Assembly (NCBI GenBank): GCA_030669265.1
Contig: DAOVDY010000006.1
Coordinates: 1 to 11,698 of the forward strand
Source: Desulfobacteraceae bacterium
GTDB lineage: Bacteria; Desulfobacterota; DSM-4660; Desulfatiglandales; B25-G16
Length of the DNA: 11,698 nucleotides
Direction of reading: 5' to 3'
The notes under the pieces were generated by a model, which had not been told where the DNA came from, searched no databases, and saw only the letters and a program-made list of their open reading frames with translations. The number at the start of each line of letters is the position of its first letter. Position 1 is the first letter of the stretch. This document shows, piece after piece, positions 7,858 through 11,698 of the stretch. Both the position numbers and the translations under genes were made by a program.

Positions 7858-10284
7858 ATGAATCCTTTACAGGCAATAGATTCAAATACTGTTACCATAG
7901 AAGAAGAGATGAAAAGGTCCTATCTGGAATATGCCATGAGTGTAATTGTCGGAAGGGCATTGCCAGATATACGCGACGGACTTAAACCTGTCCACAGGAG
8001 AGTTCTGTTCGCCATGGAACAGTTAAAAAATTATCATAACAAGCCATTTAAAAAATCTGCCAGGGTGGTGGGTGATGTTATTGGTAAGTATCACCCTCAT
8101 GGTGATGCAGCCGTTTATGATACTATTGTAAGGATGGCTCAGCCCTTTTCTATGAGGTATCCATTAATTGATGGCCAAGGCAACTTTGGTTCGGTAGACG
8201 GTGATCCAGCGGCGGCAATGAGGTACACAGAGATAAGAATGCAGGATATAGCGGAACAGTTTTTGTTAGATGTAGAAAAAGAAACGGTTGACTTTGTATC
8301 TAATTACGATGGCTCCTTGCTAGAACCTGTGATATTGCCTACCAATATACCGAATTTACTTATTAGCGGATCGTCTGGCATAGCGGTAGGTATGGCTACC
8401 AATATACCACCGCATAATTTTAAGGAGGTGGCAGACGCTATTATCCATACTATAGATAACCCGGAGATAACCTTAAGGGAACTTATGATCGATGTGCCGG
8501 GTCCAGATTTTCCAACATCCGGCTATATTCATAGAGAGAAAGGTATTCAAGAGGCCTATTCCACCGGAAGAGGCATTATAAAGATTCGTGCACGGGCATT
8601 TGTGGAGAAGATAGGAGAGAATAAAGAACGGATAGTTATAACCGAAATACCATATCAAGTTAACAAGGCGAATTTACTTAAGAGCATAGGAGAGCTGGTT
8701 AAAAATAAAAAAATTGATGGAATAAGCGATATACGAGATGAGTCAGACCGTGATGGCTTAAGGGTGGCAATCGATATTAAACGAGATGCTAATGCAGCGA
8801 TAATCCTCAATCGCCTCTATAAGTTTACACAAATGGAGGTATCTTTTGGGATTATTATGCTGGCCATTGTGGATGGAAGACCAGAGATATTAAGCCTTAA
8901 GCAGATAATACAGCACTTTATTAATTACAGAGAAGAAATAGTCGTACGGCGAACATCTTTTGAATTAAAAAAGGCTGAGGCAAGGGCCCATATTTTAGAA
9001 GGCCTGAAGATCGCATTAGAACACCTCGATAGAGTCATTGAGCTTATTCGATCTTCTCCTTCCCCAGCGGAGGCCAAGGTAAGGCTCAAAGAGAATTTTC
9101 AACTTTCAGATATACAAGCCCAGGCTATTCTGGATATGAGGCTACAAAGATTGACCGGTCTTGAAAGAGATAAGATAACCGATGAGTATAATAGTACTAT
9201 CAAAGATATCGCGAGATTGAAGGCTATCTTAAGCAATGATGCGCTCGTGTTAGATATCATAAAAAAGGAAACGATGGAGATTAAGGAAAGGTATGGCGAC
9301 AAACGGCGAACCGAGATTATCAGAGATGTTCAGGATATAGATATCGAGGATTTGATCGTAGATGAGGATATGGTTATCACAGTGAGTCATGCAGGTTATA
9401 TCAAGAGAAGCCCAATTAGCCTTTATCGGGCTCAACGAAGGGGTGGGAAGGGTGTGTCCGGGACAAAGACCAGAGAAGAGGATTTTGTGGTATCTATGTT
9501 TATTGCCTCAACCCATGATTATCTTCTTTTCTTTATGAATACGGGGCGTCTCTACTGGAGAAAGGTACACGAGATACCTGAAGCAGGAAGAATTGCCAAA
9601 GGGACAGCTATCGTAAATTTGTTAAATCTTCAGCCAGAAGAGTATATAGCCACTATCTTGTCAATAAAGGGCTTTGAGGATGGAAAGTATGTTGTTATGG
9701 CAACCAAAAATGGTTTGGTAAAAAAGACAAAGCTTTCTGCCTATAGTAGACCTCGATTAACAGGTGTTGCTGCTTTAAAGACAAACGAAGGAGATGAGTT
9801 GATAGGAGTAAGGGTAACCAATGGAGAGCAGGATATCTTTTTAAGTACAAAAAGGGGGAAGGCAATACGATTCAGCGAAAAGGGCCTGAGAGCGATGGGT
9901 CGCGTTGCCGCAGGAAACACAGGGATTCGTCTTGCATATAAGGATCAGGTGGTTAGCATAGAGATTTTGAATGAGGGCGCAACCATACTCACCATTACAG
10001 AAAATGGCTATGGCAAGAGGACAGACACAAGAGAGTACAGAGCGCAACAAAGAGGTGGCAAAGGTGTCTTTTCAATAAAGACATCAGAGAGAAATGGCCC
10101 TGTAGTAAGCGCTAATCAGGTAGCAGAGAATGACGAATTGATGATTCTATCAGGAAAAGGGAAGATTATTAGAATAAAAACATCTGATATTTCTGTTATA
10201 GGGCGGCATACTCAAGGGGTAAAGCTGATAGATCTCAAAACACCTGAAAAGGTGGTAGCTGTAGCCAGATTGATGGAAACGTAA
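7858..10284 (+). CDS. gyrA: DNA gyrase subunit A
   Basis: A complete 808-residue GyrA, the cleavage-rejoining and DNA-wrapping half of gyrase. The winged-helix domain carries the catalytic Tyr123 in [10 protein letters not shown] (119-128), and the quinolone-contacting helix reads [11 protein letters not shown] (79-89). The position equivalent to E. coli Ser83 is Ala84, while the acidic Asp88 (E. coli Asp87) is kept. Tower and coiled-coil regions follow to about residue 500. The C-terminal six-bladed pinwheel starts near 502 with the diagnostic GyrA box QRRGGKG at 526-532, which separates it from topoisomerase IV ParC. A near-copy, QQRGGKG, lies at 730-736 in the last blade. GAGGTG at 7847-7852 gives the ribosome site; the ATG at 7853 is out of frame and not the start. 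gpsA follows after 11 nt. The 392-nt upstream gap and terminator-like hairpin suggest expression separate from gyrB. Confidence 0.97.
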   Translation: MNPLQAIDSNTVTIEEEMKRSYLEYAMSVIVGRALPDIRDGLKPVHRRVLFAMEQLKNYHNKPFKKSARVVGDVIGKYHPHGDAAVYDTIVRMAQPFSMRYPLIDGQGNFGSVDGDPAAAMRYTEIRMQDIAEQFLLDVEKETVDFVSNYDGSLLEPVILPTNIPNLLISGSSGIAVGMATNIPPHNFKEVADAIIHTIDNPEITLRELMIDVPGPDFPTSGYIHREKGIQEAYSTGRGIIKIRARAFVEKIGENKERIVITEIPYQVNKANLLKSIGELVKNKKIDGISDIRDESDRDGLRVAIDIKRDANAAIILNRLYKFTQMEVSFGIIMLAIVDGRPEILSLKQIIQHFINYREEIVVRRTSFELKKAEARAHILEGLKIALEHLDRVIELIRSSPSPAEAKVRLKENFQLSDIQAQAILDMRLQRLTGLERDKITDEYNSTIKDIARLKAILSNDALVLDIIKKETMEIKERYGDKRRTEIIRDVQDIDIEDLIVDEDMVITVSHAGYIKRSPISLYRAQRRGGKGVSGTKTREEDFVVSMFIASTHDYLLFFMNTGRLYWRKVHEIPEAGRIAKGTAIVNLLNLQPEEYIATILSIKGFEDGKYVVMATKNGLVKKTKLSAYSRPRLTGVAALKTNEGDELIGVRVTNGEQDIFLSTKRGKAIRFSEKGLRAMGRVAAGNTGIRLAYKDQVVSIEILNEGATILTITENGYGKRTDTREYRAQQRGGKGVFSIKTSERNGPVVSANQVAENDELMILSGKGKIIRIKTSDISVIGRHTQGVKLIDLKTPEKVVAVARLMET

Positions 10285-10290
10285 GGGTGG
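10284..10290 (+). promoter_or_regulatory. Ribosome binding site that fixes the gpsA start
   Basis: AGGGTGG begins on the last base of the gyrA stop codon and ends 5 nt before the ATG at 10296. A GTG in the same frame at 10287 lies inside this purine-rich site and has none of its own upstream, so the ATG is the better start. Confidence 0.6.
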
Positions 10291-10295
10291 TAACA

Positions 10296-11303
10296 ATGGT
10301 CAAAATCGGTGTCGTGGGCGGAGGCAGTTGGGGCACTACTATAGCAAACCATATGGCCCTTAAAGGCATTAATGTGGATCTATGGGTTAGGGAAGAGGAT
10401 GTTTACGCCCAGATTAAGGAAAAAAGGATAAATGAGACATTTCTGCCAGAAATAAGGCTTTCCACGGCAATAAGGCCTGTTCAATCATTCAAAGAGATAA
10501 GCAGGGGAAAAGACTTTTTATGTATCGTTGTCCCTTCTCATTTTTTCAGAACTATCCTCACTGAGTTATCTCCTTTTTTTTCTTCCTCAACCCCCCTGAT
10601 AGTGGGGACAAAGGGCATAGAGAATGAAACCCTTATGACTATGTCTCAGGTAATTGCATCCGTATTGCCCGGCGACAGGGGTGATACGTTTGCATGCCTT
10701 TCCGGGCCAAGCTTTGCTCGAGAGGTCTGTCATAAACACCCAACAGCCGTAACACTTGCATCCAGAAATAAAGAACTGGCTACCTATTTACAGGAGCTAT
10801 TTTCTACTGACTACTTCAGGGTTTATACTACCCAAGATGTGATAGGTGTAGAGCTTGGAGGGGCGCTCAAGAATGTGATAGCAATCGCTGCAGGTATATC
10901 AGATGGCCTTGGCTTTGGCTTTAATGCGAGGGCAGCCTTAATAACGAGAGGCTTGGCTGAAATAACAAGGCTCGGTGTTTCTATGGGTGCAAAGCCATTA
11001 ACCTTTGCGGGCCTGGCAGGCATAGGTGATCTCATTTTAACCTGTACCGGTGATCTGAGCAGAAACAGAATGGTTGGATTAAAGATCGCCGAAGGTATGT
11101 CTACTAAAGAGATTGTCTCTGGCATGAAGATGGTTGCTGAGGGAATAAAGACATCACTGTCTGCCTATAACTTAGCAAAAAAGATGGGCATAGAGATGCC
11201 CATTATAACAGAAGTTTACAATGTTATTTACAGAGGAAAGGAACCAAGGAAGGCGGTTAAGGATTTAATGACACGAGAGCTCAAGGTAGAACTTAGCCTT
11301 TGA
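10296..11303 (+). CDS. gpsA: Glycerol-3-phosphate dehydrogenase [NAD(P)+]
   Basis: A 335-residue cytoplasmic enzyme that reduces dihydroxyacetone phosphate to sn-glycerol 3-phosphate, the backbone for phospholipid synthesis. Its N-terminal Rossmann fold opens at once with KIGVVGGGSWGTTIANHM (3-20), the dinucleotide loop being GGGSWG at 8-13. Further signatures are GTKGIE (104-109, with Lys106), SGPSFA (136-141), the catalytic Lys192 in GGALKNVIAIAAGISDG (188-204), NARAALITRGL (210-220) and AGIGDLILTCTGDLSRNR (241-258). The total length is typical. A GTG at 10287 would add three residues (Val-Val-Thr, read as Met-Val-Thr), but it sits within the ribosome site; starting at ATG 10296 places the Rossmann strand at the usual distance from the N-terminus. 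The gene lies 11 nt behind gyrA and is probably its operon partner. It converges with glnA. Confidence 0.95.
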   Translation: MVKIGVVGGGSWGTTIANHMALKGINVDLWVREEDVYAQIKEKRINETFLPEIRLSTAIRPVQSFKEISRGKDFLCIVVPSHFFRTILTELSPFFSSSTPLIVGTKGIENETLMTMSQVIASVLPGDRGDTFACLSGPSFAREVCHKHPTAVTLASRNKELATYLQELFSTDYFRVYTTQDVIGVELGGALKNVIAIAAGISDGLGFGFNARAALITRGLAEITRLGVSMGAKPLTFAGLAGIGDLILTCTGDLSRNRMVGLKIAEGMSTKEIVSGMKMVAEGIKTSLSAYNLAKKMGIEMPIITEVYNVIYRGKEPRKAVKDLMTRELKVELSL

Positions 11304-11528
11304 GGTATCTCAATGTTGTACGAATTAAAGGATACCCATTTGCCAAAAAATTCAGGGGTGATTCCCAGGCTCTATTTTTTCGAGGAATGTCTATTGTTTC
11401 CCGTCGTTTGGATCAACTAATGCCTATATAAAAAATGCGCGAGCTAATAAAAGTGGGGGACAAGAAGAGATTTAATGATAGCAGAGAAACAGTCTGAAAG
11501 GAAGGGCAGAACGGGAAGCATAATACTC
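11304..11528. other. Convergent intergenic gap gpsA / glnA
   Basis: A 225-nt stretch between two converging genes. I see no convincing gene, tRNA or strong bidirectional terminator. GGTATC (11304-11309) and GATACC (11331-11336) could form a 6-bp stem with a long loop, and T6 occurs near 11383-11388, but these do not combine into a clean terminator. A 35-codon open frame at 11313-11420 is discussed separately. Confidence 0.5.
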
Positions 11529-11698
11529 TTAAAGTATTGGTAGGTATTTGTTAATCTCGTACTGGCTTACATGAATCCGGTACCTATCCCATTCGATCCT
11601 TTTATTGGCTACAAATTTATTAAAGATATGATCACCCAGGGTTTCCCTTACAAGCTCGCTCTTCTCTACCTCTTGAAGTGCTTCAAAAAGGTTTCCTG
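11529..11698 (-). CDS. glnA: Type I glutamine synthetase, C-terminal end (5' truncated by window)
   Basis: On the minus strand the last two bases of the window are followed by 55 codons and a TAA at 11531-11529. The peptide contains LFEALQEVEKSELVRETLG, then FNKFVANKRIEWDRYR and ends QYEINKYLPIL. This is the C-terminal helical end of glutamine synthetase I, which makes glutamine from glutamate, ammonia and ATP as a dodecamer. The EWD-YR pattern and the tail look like the I-alpha (Bacillus/Thermotoga-like) branch, which usually lacks regulation by adenylylation, rather than the enterobacterial I-beta branch. That subtype call is inferred from the tail alone. The catalytic and adenylylation regions lie outside the window. 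The gene converges with gpsA, 225 nt away. Confidence 0.88.
   Translation of the reverse strand, partial: GNLFEALQEVEKSELVRETLGDHIFNKFVANKRIEWDRYRIHVSQYEINKYLPIL

Noticed and set aside
10287..10295. GTG start adding three codons to gpsA
   Set aside because: The GTG lies within the purine-rich ribosome site and has no site of its own; the ATG at 10296 fits the family's N-terminus and spacing better.

Overview
The window is an almost entirely coding, plus-strand stretch of a bacterial chromosome. It looks like core, origin-proximal genome rather than a mobile or accessory island. In order it holds the 3' end of yidC, then jag and mnmE, an acyl-CoA dehydrogenase of the glutaryl-CoA dehydrogenase type, dnaN, gyrB, gyrA, gpsA and, on the opposite strand at the right edge, the 3' end of a type I glutamine synthetase (glnA) not covered by any long open frame. 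No transposase, CRISPR array, tRNA or rRNA was seen.

The organism is probably a Gram-negative, likely anaerobic bacterium, perhaps Desulfobacterota or a neighbouring uncultured phylum. The reasons are a GyrB with a long insert after its TOPRIM domain (792 residues), a moderately AT-rich genome, and an acyl-CoA dehydrogenase resembling the non-decarboxylating glutaryl-CoA dehydrogenase of sulfate reducers, including a Val before the catalytic Glu. This placement is inferred, not proven.

Layout. Positions 1-2261 are a membrane-protein insertion, RNA-binding and tRNA-modification block (yidC-jag-mnmE) with short gaps. Positions 2262-2535 form a 274-nt gap with a promoter candidate and an 8-bp palindrome. 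The acyl-CoA dehydrogenase at 2536-3699 has a very strong ribosome binding site. A 259-nt, strikingly AT-rich gap (3700-3958) follows, with paired repeats and a TATAAT box centred in an inverted repeat just before dnaN. dnaN and gyrB are 3 nt apart. The 392-nt gap between gyrB and gyrA is the most structured part of the window: a terminator-like long hairpin, three direct copies of a 9-nt unit, a possible short insertion flanked by an 11-bp duplication, and four consecutive hairpins enclosed by a possible closing stem just upstream of gyrA. gyrA and gpsA are 11 nt apart. The last 225 nt before the glnA stop show no convincing gene.

Functionally, dnaN, gyrB and gyrA supply the replication clamp and gyrase. 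yidC-jag-mnmE is the classical origin-side block. gpsA makes glycerol-3-phosphate for phospholipids. The acyl-CoA dehydrogenase, in glutarate, lysine or aromatic degradation, is a metabolic intruder between two blocks that often lie around oriC. I did not find a clearly new system. The best leads are the structured gyrB-gyrA gap, the predicted non-decarboxylating enzyme, and the natural alanine at the quinolone-determining position of GyrA.
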